64,000 nt of DNA from Kordiimonas aquimaris (GCF_025574485.1 NZ_JAOBPO010000004.1:1-64000); one strand, 5' to 3'; positions 1-9,162 are shown, numbered from the stretch's first letter. Notes: generated by a model not told the origin, from the letters alone. Program-made: numbers and translations.

Positions 1-1017
1 GGTGGTGGTGATGATACGGTGTCTGGCGGCATTGGCACAGACAGTGTTGACGGCGGCGCAGGCAATGATGCTCTGCGTGGTGATCAGGGTGATGACACGG
101 TGCTTGGAGGCGCGGGTAACGACACCATTGATGGTGGCAGTAACGCCGACTTCCTGCGCGGTGATGCGGGTGATGACAGTATATCTGGTGGTTCGGGTGA
201 TGACCGTGTGTTTGCTGGTCCTGACGACGAAGGCAATGATACGGTTGAAGGTAACCGCGGTAATGATGTTGTTGGCGGCGGTGCCGGTAATGACTTTATC
301 GTTGGTGGTGACATTGACGGTAATGGCACAGATGCATCAGGTAATGACAGCCTGTTTGGTGGTGATGGTGATGATGTCATCATTGGTGGTTCGTTCGATA
401 CGACAACAAATATGGCAGTGAACGGAAACGGCGGCCGTAACACCATCTATGCTGGTGCTGGTAATGACAGCATCATTGGTGATGATGGTGGCGATACGCT
501 TGGTGGCGGCAACGGAGATGACAGTGTCACTGGCGGTATGGGTAGTGACATTATCTATGGTGGTCGTGGCCCTGGTGAAGACACACTTTTTGGTGGCGGC
601 GGCGATGATCAGGCATTTGGCGCATCAGACAATGATATGGTTAACGGTGGTGCTGGTAATGACACCCTGTTTGGCGGCGCGGGCGATGACACAGTTGACG
701 GCGGTGATGACAATGATCTGATCTTCGGCGGTGCCGGTGATGACAATATCACTGGTGGTGACGGTAATGACACGTTCGCTTTCATCACAGGCTTTGGCAA
801 TGACACGATCACTGACTTTGGCACAGCGGACGGTGACAGTGACACGCTCGACTTCTCCGAGATCGAAGGCCTTGTGCTGGCTGACCTGCTATCCTCAGCC
901 ACGTTTGATGCGAGCGGTGCCACGCTCACCATCGGTACCCATGGTACACTGACCCTCGAAGGCATCAACCAAACCGAACTGCAAGCACTGTTTGATGCAG
1001 GGCAGGTGGTCATTTAG
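1..1017 (+). CDS. RTX (hemolysin-type) calcium-binding repeat protein, C-terminal part
   Basis: The reading frame is open from the first base, so the gene starts upstream and only the C-terminal 338 residues are here. Most of it is a run of glycine/aspartate-rich nonapeptides of the GGxGxDxxx type (for example GGAGNDTLFGGAGDDTVDGG), the calcium-binding beta-roll signature of RTX proteins. The repeats end near residue 265 with FITGFGNDTITDFG. A repeat-free tail of about 70 residues, rich in aliphatic, Thr and Asp residues, follows and looks like a type I secretion signal. The product is therefore probably exported through a TolC-type channel and folds when it binds calcium outside the cell. 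No enzymatic or adhesive domain is visible, so whether it is a toxin, adhesin, protease or S-layer-type protein cannot be decided. No secretion ATPase gene lies in the window. The family call is secure. Confidence 0.93.
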   Translation, partial: GGGDDTVSGGIGTDSVDGGAGNDALRGDQGDDTVLGGAGNDTIDGGSNADFLRGDAGDDSISGGSGDDRVFAGPDDEGNDTVEGNRGNDVVGGGAGNDFIVGGDIDGNGTDASGNDSLFGGDGDDVIIGGSFDTTTNMAVNGNGGRNTIYAGAGNDSIIGDDGGDTLGGGNGDDSVTGGMGSDIIYGGRGPGEDTLFGGGGDDQAFGASDNDMVNGGAGNDTLFGGAGDDTVDGGDDNDLIFGGAGDDNITGGDGNDTFAFITGFGNDTITDFGTADGDSDTLDFSEIEGLVLADLLSSATFDASGATLTIGTHGTLTLEGINQTELQALFDAGQVVI

Positions 1018-1337
1018 CAAAAGATTGAATGAGCAAAATCTATAGAAATTGCCTTACTGAGAAAATACAACTCGGGAAGGCTCAAAACTGATAATGGCCA
1101 CTGACAAGCTTTAAAACGAGTCATAGTAGAATAAATTTCATCACAGTTTCTATAACACTATTTTTCAATAATTTATACACCCATTAGTCAGAACTATAAC
1201 CTGAAAGTCTTGTCTCTATTGAAACTTGCCGCTTGCTAAAGGCGGAACGAAGACAACACAAGGACGCATGACACTGCAACGGTTAATTTTTAAATCAAGT
1301 TTCATCAATTGACAGGGTTCACGCATAGGCATATCGA
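1018..1337. other. Intergenic region between the RTX gene and araC-type gene
   Basis: This AT-rich gap of 320 bases has no convincing ORF and no strong hairpin with a T-tract. It should hold the 3' untranslated region of the RTX gene and the promoter of the AraC-type regulator, but I cannot assign either element with confidence. Confidence 0.5.
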
Positions 1338-2159
1338 ATGATAAGCATGAATATTCGTAGCACATTGAGAGCCAAAGAAAATTGCATCATAAAGGGTGCA
1401 GGCAACCTTGATCGTATTGAAGCCATGCTTCAGGGGAGAGCCTATGCGCCTCACCGTCACGATACTTATGCAATAGGCCTAACACTCAGCGGTGTCCAAT
1501 CTTTCGACTATTGCGGTGAAACCAGGCATTCTATATCGGGTCAGATGGTGGTGTTGCATCCTGACGAGCTGCACGATGGGCGTGCGGGTACCGATGAAGG
1601 GTTTCGGTATAAGACCGTTTATATCAAACCTTCTGATATTCAAGATGTTCTTGGCGGCAAACCGTTACCTTTCATTGCAGGCGGTGTGTCTACTGACATT
1701 AGACTAAGCAATGCATTAAGTCCGTTACTTGAAGATTATGACCAGGCACTAAGCACTTTCCAATATCAAGATGCTTTGTATGATTTAGCTGTCACGCTTG
1801 ATGCTATTTCAAGCCGAAGTACTGTGCCTGGCAATGTGAACTATGATGCAGTCAAGCTTGCTCAAGAATGTATTGATGATAACCTGGATGAAAATCTCTC
1901 TCTAGATAATCTTGAGCAGGTAGCCGATTATGACCGTTGGCAATTATCACGAGATTTTCGCGCTCTTTTGGGGACTAGCCCATACCGGTATTTGATTTTA
2001 CGCCGATTAGATAAAGCGAGAACTTTGTTGCTTGATGGTTCATCAATCGTGGATGTTGCGACACTTTGTGGATTTGCCGATCAAAGTCATTTTGGGCGGC
2101 AGTTTAAAAAGGCGTATGGATTACCTCCGAAGTCTTGGCTACGCACCGTTACGCTCTAA
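1338..2159 (+). CDS. AraC family transcriptional regulator
   Basis: This is a 273-residue AraC-type regulator. The N-terminal half resembles the AraC_binding cupin domain (HRHDTYAIGLTLSGVQSF at about residues 38-55, then a second beta segment around HPDELHDGRAG). The C-terminal roughly 100 residues form the double helix-turn-helix: SLDNLEQVADYDRWQLSRDF is the first, and IVDVATLCGFADQSHFGRQF the second, ending in the usual FKKAYGLPPKSW. Start codons at 1338 and 1347 are both possible. It stands alone between the RTX gene and the ABC/peptidase genes, on the same strand as both, so its targets cannot be inferred from position. The effector is unknown. Confidence 0.9.
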   Translation: MISMNIRSTLRAKENCIIKGAGNLDRIEAMLQGRAYAPHRHDTYAIGLTLSGVQSFDYCGETRHSISGQMVVLHPDELHDGRAGTDEGFRYKTVYIKPSDIQDVLGGKPLPFIAGGVSTDIRLSNALSPLLEDYDQALSTFQYQDALYDLAVTLDAISSRSTVPGNVNYDAVKLAQECIDDNLDENLSLDNLEQVADYDRWQLSRDFRALLGTSPYRYLILRRLDKARTLLLDGSSIVDVATLCGFADQSHFGRQFKKAYGLPPKSWLRTVTL

Positions 2160-2247
2160 TCTGCACAATCGTTCTATAAATTATGGCCTTGGTTGGTATA
2201 TTCAGTAATAAAACCAACAACAAAAATAATAGAGCGAGGACACTAAA

Positions 2248-3141
2248 ATGTTACATATCAAAGGCTTGAACCACACTTATCCAAACGGTGTTCAGGCACT
2301 CAAAAACATTGATCTGGAAATTCCCAAAGGCATGTTTGGCCTTTTAGGCCCCAATGGCGCAGGAAAATCAAGCTTGATGCGCACGCTTGCGACATTGCAG
2401 CAACCAACTTCGGGTACCGTCACTTTTGGCGGGATTGATGTATTAAAAGAGCCTGATGCACTGCGCAGGCAATTGGGTTACCTGCCGCAGGATTTTGGTG
2501 TTTACCCGCGTGTTTCAGCATATGAAATGCTAGACCATATGGCGGTGCTGAAAGGCATCACAAATCGGAGTGAGCGCAAAGCGGTGGTTGAAGGGTTATT
2601 GAACCAAACTAACCTTTTTGAAGTTCGCAAGAAAAAGCTGTCTACATATTCAGGTGGTATGCGTCAACGGTTTGGCATTGCACAAGCTCTTATCGGTGAC
2701 CCTAAACTGATAATCGTTGATGAGCCTACTGCAGGTCTTGATCCGGAAGAACGTAATCGCTTCCATAATTTGCTCGCAGAAATTGGCGAAAGCGTTGTGG
2801 TAATATTATCTACGCATATCGTGGAAGATGTTGCGGACCTTTGCCCCAATATGGTGGTGATTGCGGATGGCAGGATTGTTGCCGGCGGTGAGCCATCAGA
2901 TTTGATCGCAGCCCTTGAAGGTAAGATATGGCGCAAGGCCGTAAAAAAAGAAGAACTTGATACATATAAAGCTAGTCATGCTGTGATTTCATCAAGACTT
3001 TCCGCAGGCCAAACACTTATTCATGTATTTTCAGATTCAGCACCACAAGATGGTTTTGTTGCTGCAACACCTGATCTTGAAGATGTCTATTTCTCGACGC
3101 TTTACACAAGCCGTAAAAACGCCGCTCAACAAGCTGCATAG
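2248..3141 (+). CDS. ABC transporter ATP-binding protein
   Basis: This 297-residue ABC ATPase has Walker A GPNGAGKSS (residues 34-42), signature YSGGMRQR (about 134-141), Walker B LIIVDEPTAGLDP, and a switch histidine in STHIVEDV. The last 80 residues after the nucleotide-binding domain are variable, as in CcmA/NatA-type ATPases that partner a separate permease. A clear ribosome binding site (gagcgagga) precedes the ATG. The next gene, 21 bases downstream, encodes a membrane protein with a fused M1 peptidase, and the two should form one exporter-type complex in the inner membrane. The transported substrate is unknown. Confidence 0.94.
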   Translation: MLHIKGLNHTYPNGVQALKNIDLEIPKGMFGLLGPNGAGKSSLMRTLATLQQPTSGTVTFGGIDVLKEPDALRRQLGYLPQDFGVYPRVSAYEMLDHMAVLKGITNRSERKAVVEGLLNQTNLFEVRKKKLSTYSGGMRQRFGIAQALIGDPKLIIVDEPTAGLDPEERNRFHNLLAEIGESVVVILSTHIVEDVADLCPNMVVIADGRIVAGGEPSDLIAALEGKIWRKAVKKEELDTYKASHAVISSRLSAGQTLIHVFSDSAPQDGFVAATPDLEDVYFSTLYTSRKNAAQQAA

Positions 3142-3162
3142 CGTCAAATAAGGAAATTAGAC

Positions 3163-6100
3163 ATGTTATTCTCAATAGCGCGAAATGAATTTCGCTATAT
3201 GCTTAAGTCGCCGCAAACCTTTGTTGCGTTTGCTATCTTTTTCCTGTTGCCGTTCTTTGCCATGATCAGCACCAATGTGCAGATTGGTGGCGGAGGAAAC
3301 GTGAACGTTAACTCTCCGTTTGCGATTGTGCAAACGTTGATGATCATGAGTGTCTTTGGTATTTTTGTAATACCAGCTTACATGGCTAACACTATTTTGA
3401 AAGATGTTGACCACAAGATGGATGGCATCATTTATTCAACTCCTATTACAAAACCAGCTTACTTGTTTGGAAGGTTTTTTGGTGCCTTTGCAGCTCTTTT
3501 TGTTGCGATGTCAGCGACACCACTTGGTATGTTTGTTGGTACGTTTTGGTGGACCATTGACCCGGAAACATTAGGTCCAACAAATCTATATCATTATGCC
3601 TACACCTATGTCGCGCTGATTGCTCCCAGCTTGCTTGCGTTAAGTACTATTATCTTCGCGGTTGCAGTGATGACACGCAGTATCATGTATACGTACCTTG
3701 CAACAATGGCGTTGCTGATCGGTTACTTTGTTGGCGTTCGTCTTTTCAACGACCCACAGTATAGTGAGATCATGGCCGTTGTTGACCCGTTTATGTTACG
3801 GAATTTAAGGGAAGTGACGCGTTACTGGACAGCAGTTGAACGCAATACATTGCTGCTTGGTTATGAGGGGCTCACATTATACAACCGGTTGCTCTGGAGT
3901 GGTATCTCACTTGTTCTTATTGGTTTGTCTTACAAGCTGTTTTCATTTCGCGTGGCGGCGCGCCTGCCGAAGGAAAAGGACAGTAAGAAAAAGAACGAAG
4001 TGCCTGTCGTTTTGAAGGCGCCGCGTGTGGTGCCTGATTGGAGCTATGGCGGTTATTTCCAACAGTTTTTGATGCGCACACGCTTTGAAGTGTTTGCCGT
4101 TCTTAAGAGTGTGCCTTTCAGCATTATCGTTGGATTTAACTTGTTTCTAGTCGTGCTGGCTCTTCTCAATACGGATATCGGGTATGGTGTACAAGCATTA
4201 CCGGTAACACGGTTGATGATTGAGGCGCTTGACGGCCTTTCTCTTGCCTTCCTTGTTGTGGTTATCTTCTACAGCAGTGACATTATCTGGCGTGAACGTA
4301 CATCTGGTATTCATGAGATTATCGATGCTGCGCCTGTGCCCAATATCGTGTTTGTTACCAGTAAACTTATATCGCTCGCTGTTATCCTCACGATTATCAC
4401 AATGATGGGTATTGCGAGTGCTGTTGTTATTCAGGTGACGAATGGCATGGCAGCGATTGAAGGAGGACTCTATTTCAATCGTGGGTTTGTGTTAGCGTTG
4501 TATCCCTTTATTCGGGTCGCTGTCCTTGCTGTGTTTTTGCAAGTGGTTTGTAAAAACCGGTTTGTTGGCATGATGGTAATGGTTGTTTATCTGATTAGTT
4601 CAATAGCGCTGAACCAGCTTGGCTTTGAGCATCCGTTATATCAGTATGGTGGTGGCGTTGATACACCGCTTTCTGACCTCAACAGTAATGATCGTTTTGT
4701 TGAATCAGATTTCTGGTTTCAGCTCTATTGGTCTTTCTTCGCTGTATTGTTGTTGATGATAAGCTATATGCTTTGGAATAGGGGAACATTGCAGCCTTTA
4801 TCCTATAGACTGAGAGCATTAGTTGCTTTCAAGAAGCCTGTGGCAGCTACAGTGACAGCTATTTGCTTTGCGGGTTTTGTGTCTCTGGGTGGTTATATCT
4901 ATTATAATATCAATATTCTGAACGAGTATGTGACGGTTGATGAAGCAGAGCGCATAGCGGTGCTTTACGAAGAGCGTTTCCGTCAATATGAAAATCTTCC
5001 GCAGCCGCGCACAGTCGATGTGAAAATGAATGTTGACTTGTTCCCGTTTCAGCAGCGTGTACACACTCGCGGTACACATGTTCTGGAAAACAAAACAAAA
5101 GCGCCAATTAACGAAGTGCACATATTGTTTCCGGCAAATACATCTCAGCCATCGGTCATTCTTGAAGGTGCGCAACTGAAAAGCTTAGACGCTGATTTTA
5201 ACTACTATATATTTGAGCTGGATGAGCCAATGACCAGCGGCGAACAGCGAGACCTATCCTTTGAGACATTAATTGAAAACAAGGGATTTCGTCATGGTGG
5301 AAACAACAGTGTTACTCTTGTGCGGAACGGTACTTTTCTGAATAACCGTGAAATTGCACCTCATATAGGTTTCTTCGCAGGCCTTATGTTGCAAGATAGA
5401 AATACACGCCGACAGTATGATCTCGAGCCGTTGCCAAGAGTTGCAAAACTTGAAGATGCCAGTAAATACGACGAGAATTATATACGCCAAGACGCTGATT
5501 TCATTACATTCGAAACAACAGTCTCAACAGTCGATGGGCAAACGGCAATTGCACCGGGGTACTTAACGCGAGAATGGCAAGAAAATGGCCGACATTACTT
5601 TCACTATGCAATGGATGCCCCAATCCTGAATTTCTATTCTTATCTCTCTGCAGACTATGAGGTGGTGAGTGAAGAGTGGAATGGTGTATCCATTGAGGTT
5701 TATCATCATGCACCACACACATATAATGTGGCAAGAATGATAGAAAGCGTGAAAGACAGTATAAATTACTTTACGAAAGCGTTTAGTCCTTATCAACACC
5801 GTCAGGTGCGTATATTGGAATTCCCTGCGTACCGTGGTTTTGCACAATCATTTCCTAATACAATTCCGTATTCTGAAGGCTTAGGATTCATTGCGGATAT
5901 CTCAGATGATGATGAGATTGATCTACCGTATTACGTTACCGCACATGAGGTTGCACACCAATGGTGGGGCCATCAGGTTATGTCTGCCAATACGCAAGGT
6001 GGAACAGTGCTTGTAGAAACGCTTGCGGAATACAGTGCATTGATGGTGATGGAAGAGAAATACGGGGCTCATAAGATGCGTAAGTTTTTGAAGTACGAAC

Positions 6101-6726
6101 TTGAAAACTATCTGCGCGGGCGATCCAATGACCCTGAAGGTGAATTACCGTTGTACCGCGTGGAAAACCAGCAATACATTCACTATAATAAAGGCTCAGT
6201 TGTTATGTATGCTTTGGCGGATTACATCGGAAAGGATACCGTCAATAGGGCGTTGTCGCGCCTTATTAAAGAAACAGCTTTTCGGACACCGTATCCTACT
6301 ACGCTTGATCTCATTCGTATCATTCGTGAAGAAGCTGGCTCTGAACATGACACACTAATCACTGATCTATTCGAGAGAATAACATTGTTTGATGTGAAAA
6401 CTGAACAGGCGAATGTTGTTGAACTGCCCGATGGAAAATTCCAGGTAACGTTAACTCTTGATGCTGCAAAGTTTGAAGCAGATGCGGAAGGTGTTGAAAC
6501 AGCCTTGGAAATTAATAACTTTATAGATGTTGGTCTGTTTACTGTTAATCCAAGTGAAGCTGAATTTAATGATAACAATGTTATCTATCTTCAAAAGCAT
6601 CACATAACGCCTGAGACTAAAACGATTGAAATTATTGTTGAAACTAAGCCGGTTTTTGCTGGTTTAGACCCATACAATAAATTGATTGATCGAAACTCCA
6701 ATGATAATCTCACTCAAATAGAGTGA
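3163..6726 (+). CDS. ABC transporter permease fused to M1-family metallopeptidase
   Basis: This 1187-residue fusion has an N-terminal ABC-2-type membrane region of roughly 590 residues with two blocks of transmembrane helices. A periplasmic C-terminal domain of the M1 aminopeptidase (gluzincin) family follows. The zinc motif HEVAH is at residues 928-932, and the third ligand is E952 in VETLAEYSAL. The spacing is HExxH-x19-E, one residue longer than in classical M1 enzymes; I recall the same motif from other ABC/M1 fusions. The N-terminus (MLFSIARNEFRYMLKSPQTF) is typical of that class. With the ATPase just upstream it probably exports or senses peptides while trimming them in the periplasm. 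The role is inferred; the architecture is seen directly. Confidence 0.93.
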   Translation: MLFSIARNEFRYMLKSPQTFVAFAIFFLLPFFAMISTNVQIGGGGNVNVNSPFAIVQTLMIMSVFGIFVIPAYMANTILKDVDHKMDGIIYSTPITKPAYLFGRFFGAFAALFVAMSATPLGMFVGTFWWTIDPETLGPTNLYHYAYTYVALIAPSLLALSTIIFAVAVMTRSIMYTYLATMALLIGYFVGVRLFNDPQYSEIMAVVDPFMLRNLREVTRYWTAVERNTLLLGYEGLTLYNRLLWSGISLVLIGLSYKLFSFRVAARLPKEKDSKKKNEVPVVLKAPRVVPDWSYGGYFQQFLMRTRFEVFAVLKSVPFSIIVGFNLFLVVLALLNTDIGYGVQALPVTRLMIEALDGLSLAFLVVVIFYSSDIIWRERTSGIHEIIDAAPVPNIVFVTSKLISLAVILTIITMMGIASAVVIQVTNGMAAIEGGLYFNRGFVLALYPFIRVAVLAVFLQVVCKNRFVGMMVMVVYLISSIALNQLGFEHPLYQYGGGVDTPLSDLNSNDRFVESDFWFQLYWSFFAVLLLMISYMLWNRGTLQPLSYRLRALVAFKKPVAATVTAICFAGFVSLGGYIYYNINILNEYVTVDEAERIAVLYEERFRQYENLPQPRTVDVKMNVDLFPFQQRVHTRGTHVLENKTKAPINEVHILFPANTSQPSVILEGAQLKSLDADFNYYIFELDEPMTSGEQRDLSFETLIENKGFRHGGNNSVTLVRNGTFLNNREIAPHIGFFAGLMLQDRNTRRQYDLEPLPRVAKLEDASKYDENYIRQDADFITFETTVSTVDGQTAIAPGYLTREWQENGRHYFHYAMDAPILNFYSYLSADYEVVSEEWNGVSIEVYHHAPHTYNVARMIESVKDSINYFTKAFSPYQHRQVRILEFPAYRGFAQSFPNTIPYSEGLGFIADISDDDEIDLPYYVTAHEVAHQWWGHQVMSANTQGGTVLVETLAEYSALMVMEEKYGAHKMRKFLKYELENYLRGRSNDPEGELPLYRVENQQYIHYNKGSVVMYALADYIGKDTVNRALSRLIKETAFRTPYPTTLDLIRIIREEAGSEHDTLITDLFERITLFDVKTEQANVVELPDGKFQVTLTLDAAKFEADAEGVETALEINNFIDVGLFTVNPSEAEFNDNNVIYLQKHHITPETKTIEIIVETKPVFAGLDPYNKLIDRNSNDNLTQIE

Positions 6727-6733
6727 GGTTTGA

Positions 6734-6877
6734 GGCCCGGCCCACGGCGATGATATGCAGTATTTAAGGGTTTATGTTAGTCAGGTACGTGAAAAGTTTG
6801 AATTGGGCCCATCAAGCCCTGACTACATAATGACGGAACCAGGCATTGGATACCGTATGGAAGTTATGGATGAATAA
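6734..6877 (+). pseudogene. Relic of an OmpR/KdpE-type response regulator (C-terminal DNA-binding domain only)
   Basis: Frame 2 encodes about 47 residues that match the end of a KdpE-like winged-helix domain: GPAHGDDMQYLRVYVSQVR, then a linker ending in TEPGIGYRM, closed by TAA at 6875-6877. In intact KdpE proteins the sequence before GP is normally Trp; here the codon is TGA (6731-6733), so the remnant is also cut by a stop. There is no receiver domain, no start codon with a ribosome binding site, and no kdp genes nearby. It begins within ten bases of the preceding stop codon, so the rest was probably deleted when the upstream block was joined here. Confidence 0.75.
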
Positions 6878-7036
6878 GTGAGAAAGTTGCTGTTTGACTT
6901 AATTTAAGTGGTGAGTATGCGAATATTTATGTTGATTTTATAACTATCACTGCCAGTCAAATCGACTTCTGATGCGGCGCTCAATACTCTTCCTCTTATG
7001 CCAAATGATGGTTGAATTATCCAAGAGGAGATATCT

Positions 7037-7213
7037 ATGTTACGCGCCGCTCTTATGTTCTTTATTGTTGCTATTATTGCTGGGCTTTTTGGTTTTGGTG
7101 GTATTGCGGCAGCAACTGCTGATATTGCGCAGTTACTATTCTTTATCTTTGTTGCTCTGCTCGTGATTTCGCTAGTGTTTGGCCTTATCGATAAACGAAC
7201 ACCGCGATTATAA
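7037..7213 (+). CDS. DUF1328 family small membrane protein
   Basis: A 58-residue ORF is preceded by a good ribosome binding site (aagaggag, about 8 bases before ATG). The protein has two hydrophobic segments: residues 5-27, with the characteristic [20 protein letters not shown], and residues 33-50. It ends in a short basic tail (DKRTPRL). This is the DUF1328/YtjA family of tiny inner-membrane proteins, often linked to envelope or general stress in proteobacteria; their biochemical function is not known. It is a single-gene unit with its own terminator directly downstream. Confidence 0.88.
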   Translation: MLRAALMFFIVAIIAGLFGFGGIAAATADIAQLLFFIFVALLVISLVFGLIDKRTPRL

Positions 7214-7232
7214 ATGACATAGATACTGTATA

Positions 7233-7259
7233 AATAAGCGGCAAGTTGCCGCTTATTTT
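7233..7259 (+). terminator. Rho-independent terminator after DUF1328 gene
   Basis: A 10-bp stem (aataagcggc / gccgcttatt) with a 5-base loop is followed by TT. It lies 20 bases after the DUF1328 stop codon. The T-tract is short but the stem is perfect. Confidence 0.75.
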
Positions 7260-7393
7260 ATGAGTCTTGTTTGTACATTATTTTATCATGAAGTTATATA
7301 AGCGATATCTTTAATTATTTTGTTGTCGCTTTTACTGAGTATCTCAACAATATCGAAGCTTTGGCCAGCCAAGTGTGCAATATAATTATTAAA

Positions 7394-7426
7394 TTGACAG
7401 TTTTGTCATTTTGACATACTTGTCAA
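7394..7426. promoter_or_regulatory. Tandem palindromic operators before the tetR-RND operon
   Basis: Two copies of the pattern TTGACA-N4-TGTCAA sit side by side: TTGACA-gttt-TGTCAt at 7394-7409 (one mismatch) and TTGACA-tact-TGTCAA at 7411-7426 (perfect). They are centred 17 bases apart and end three bases before the tetR start codon. A TATAAT box at 7381-7386 would put transcription start inside the repeats. Tandem palindromes at this place are the usual arrangement for TetR autorepression. No Shine-Dalgarno sequence fits between the repeats and the ATG. Confidence 0.7.
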
Positions 7427-7429
7427 TTC

Positions 7430-8086
7430 ATGGCTAATATTGATTTGAAAAAACGTGCGGAAATTGGTGAAAAAAGGCGAGCGCGCACGCTCGATCTTTT
7501 GATTGATTCGGCAATGGAATGCTTCGCCGAAAACACGGTTTCTACGATAACGACGGATGATATTTGCAAGTCTGCCGGTGTTTCTCGTGGGACATTTTAC
7601 AATTATTTCAACGATATGGATGACTTGATTATCTCAGTGCTCGAGAGGTTTCGCGATAGTATAGAGACAAAGCTTGTGGGTCAGGCAAAAGGTGTTCAAG
7701 CAGGCCCAGAAAGAATGGCTATCGTATTTGCCTGGGTGTGTCAGCTTACTAAAACTGATCCTGTAATGGCGAAGATATTTCTATTTGCAGCAGGTACTGA
7801 ACATCCCGGAAAGTTTGAAGATATTTTTAAATCGAAACTTCTGGAAGATATTCATGCCTGTCGGTCTCACGGGCTTATCACTTTGAATAATGATACTATA
7901 GCGCTCGACTTTGCGAATGGGACATTGGATAGGGTTTTACGATCATTGCTTGAAGAAAAGATAACGTTGCCCCAAGCTTCCATTTATCTGGAGTGCCTGT
8001 TTACTGCGATGGGTATGCCAGCAGGTCGCGCCACAGACTTTGCCGCGCTTTCCCGGTCATCATATGAAACTGCTCAGGACAAATAA
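7430..8086 (+). CDS. TetR family transcriptional regulator of the RND efflux operon
   Basis: This 218-residue TetR-type repressor has an N-terminal helix-turn-helix at about residues 15-60 (SAGVSRGTFYNYFNDMDDLI is the recognition region). The C-terminal ligand-binding domain does not resemble a named subgroup. It is the first gene of a four-gene set (regulator, adaptor, RND pump, outer membrane factor); its stop codon is one base before the adaptor ATG. The start at 7430 has no visible ribosome binding site, which suggests a leaderless or very short-leader mRNA. Two palindromes just upstream are likely its own operators, so it probably represses itself and the pump until a pump substrate binds. 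Confidence 0.92.
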   Translation: MANIDLKKRAEIGEKRRARTLDLLIDSAMECFAENTVSTITTDDICKSAGVSRGTFYNYFNDMDDLIISVLERFRDSIETKLVGQAKGVQAGPERMAIVFAWVCQLTKTDPVMAKIFLFAAGTEHPGKFEDIFKSKLLEDIHACRSHGLITLNNDTIALDFANGTLDRVLRSLLEEKITLPQASIYLECLFTAMGMPAGRATDFAALSRSSYETAQDK

Positions 8087-8087
8087 C

Positions 8088-9152
8088 ATGAAATCCAAGA
8101 TTTGCATTCTTTTCACGTCGGCACTTATTCTGGCGGCTTGTTCTTCTTCGGAAGATGAGGTGTCTGACACGCCAAAGGTTAGGCCAGCTAAGCTTGTTAC
8201 AGTTAGTGATGCCAGCACATCACGGTCTATAAGTTTCCCGGCAATCATCGAAGCTGAAAATTCTTCGGAGCTTACTTTTCAGGTCAACGGTCAGATTATA
8301 GAGCTTAGTGTTCTTGAAGGTGATCCAGTTGAGGAGGGGCAGGTCATTGCTCGCGTTGAAGAGCGGGATTATCAAAATTCACTTGTGCAGGCACAAGCGC
8401 AATATGATAACGCCGAAACTGAGTACCAGCGCGCTAAACGCTTAGTAGAGCAGGATGCAATATCGCGGAGTGTTCTGGAAACACGCAAAACCAACCGTGA
8501 TGTTGCGCAGGCTGTTTTGGACACTGCGAGGAAAGCAGCGACAGATACAGTTTTAAGAGCGCCGTTTTCAGGATTTATTTCAAAGATCTTTGTAGAACGG
8601 TTTCAAAATATTCAAGCGAAAGAAGTGATTGCGAACCTTCAAAGCAATGAGGTTGTTGCCCTAGTGAATGCGCCAGCGGATATTGTTGCGCGCTCTCCTC
8701 AGTTTGAACCGGAGAATACGGCTGTTATGCTTGACGCTGCGCCTAATGTTTCTATTTCCGCGGTCTTTAAAGAGGCATCAGGTCAAGCTGACCCTGCAAC
8801 GCAGACATACCAGATTAGTTTTAAGTTCTCTGCACCTGACAATATTATTGTTTTACCGGGTATGACAGCCACAGTGAGCACAGATTTTCAGTTTAATGGA
8901 TCTTCAGACATTGTGCCTTCAGGCATTGCGGTGCCTGTTGCCGCCGTGGTTGCTGAAGGAGATACGCTTTTTGTTTGGCGGGTTGATAAGGCAACAATGG
9001 AGATATCTAAGGCCTTGATTGTAACAGGCACAGGTATGTCAGAAAAAGAAGTTATCGTTACTAGTGGGTTGAATAAAGATGATCTCATTGTCGCAGCGGG
9101 CGGTTCGTTTTTACACAGCGGCATGAAAGTTCGTGCTTGGCAAGCGAACTAG
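8088..9152 (+). CDS. RND efflux periplasmic adaptor lipoprotein (membrane fusion protein)
   Basis: I chose the ATG at 8088 because it gives a lipoprotein signal peptide (MKSKICILFTSALILAAC, lipidated Cys18). An in-frame ATG further upstream overlaps tetR and spoils the signal. The mature protein shows the HlyD/AcrA order: a lipoyl-like half motif (SELTFQVNGQIIELSVLEGD), an alpha-helical hairpin (about residues 90-140, QAQAQYDNAETEYQRAKRLV), the second lipoyl half (DTVLRAPFSGFISKIFVE), then beta-barrel and membrane-proximal domains. It should bridge the inner-membrane pump and the outer-membrane channel encoded next. At 354 residues it is a normal length for the family. Confidence 0.94.
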   Translation: MKSKICILFTSALILAACSSSEDEVSDTPKVRPAKLVTVSDASTSRSISFPAIIEAENSSELTFQVNGQIIELSVLEGDPVEEGQVIARVEERDYQNSLVQAQAQYDNAETEYQRAKRLVEQDAISRSVLETRKTNRDVAQAVLDTARKAATDTVLRAPFSGFISKIFVERFQNIQAKEVIANLQSNEVVALVNAPADIVARSPQFEPENTAVMLDAAPNVSISAVFKEASGQADPATQTYQISFKFSAPDNIIVLPGMTATVSTDFQFNGSSDIVPSGIAVPVAAVVAEGDTLFVWRVDKATMEISKALIVTGTGMSEKEVIVTSGLNKDDLIVAAGGSFLHSGMKVRAWQAN

Positions 9153-9162
9153 GTGAAGACAC

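Noticed and set aside
84-446. Pro/Ser-rich minus-strand ORFs opposite the RTX repeats (also 609-1013)
   Set aside because: They are antisense shadows produced by the repetitive Gly/Asp codons of the RTX gene.
1-790. DNA tandem repeat or CRISPR-like array
   Set aside because: The periodicity is the 27-base codon pattern of RTX nonapeptides, without constant repeats and spacers.
4819-5175. 118-codon minus-strand ORF inside the ABC/M1 fusion gene
   Set aside because: It is opposite a well-supported coding frame with clear domains; Cys/His-rich composition is that of an antisense frame.
6972-7166. 64-codon Leu-rich ORF overlapping the DUF1328 gene
   Set aside because: It is an alternate frame of the recognisable DUF1328 gene at 7037-7213, which has a good ribosome binding site.
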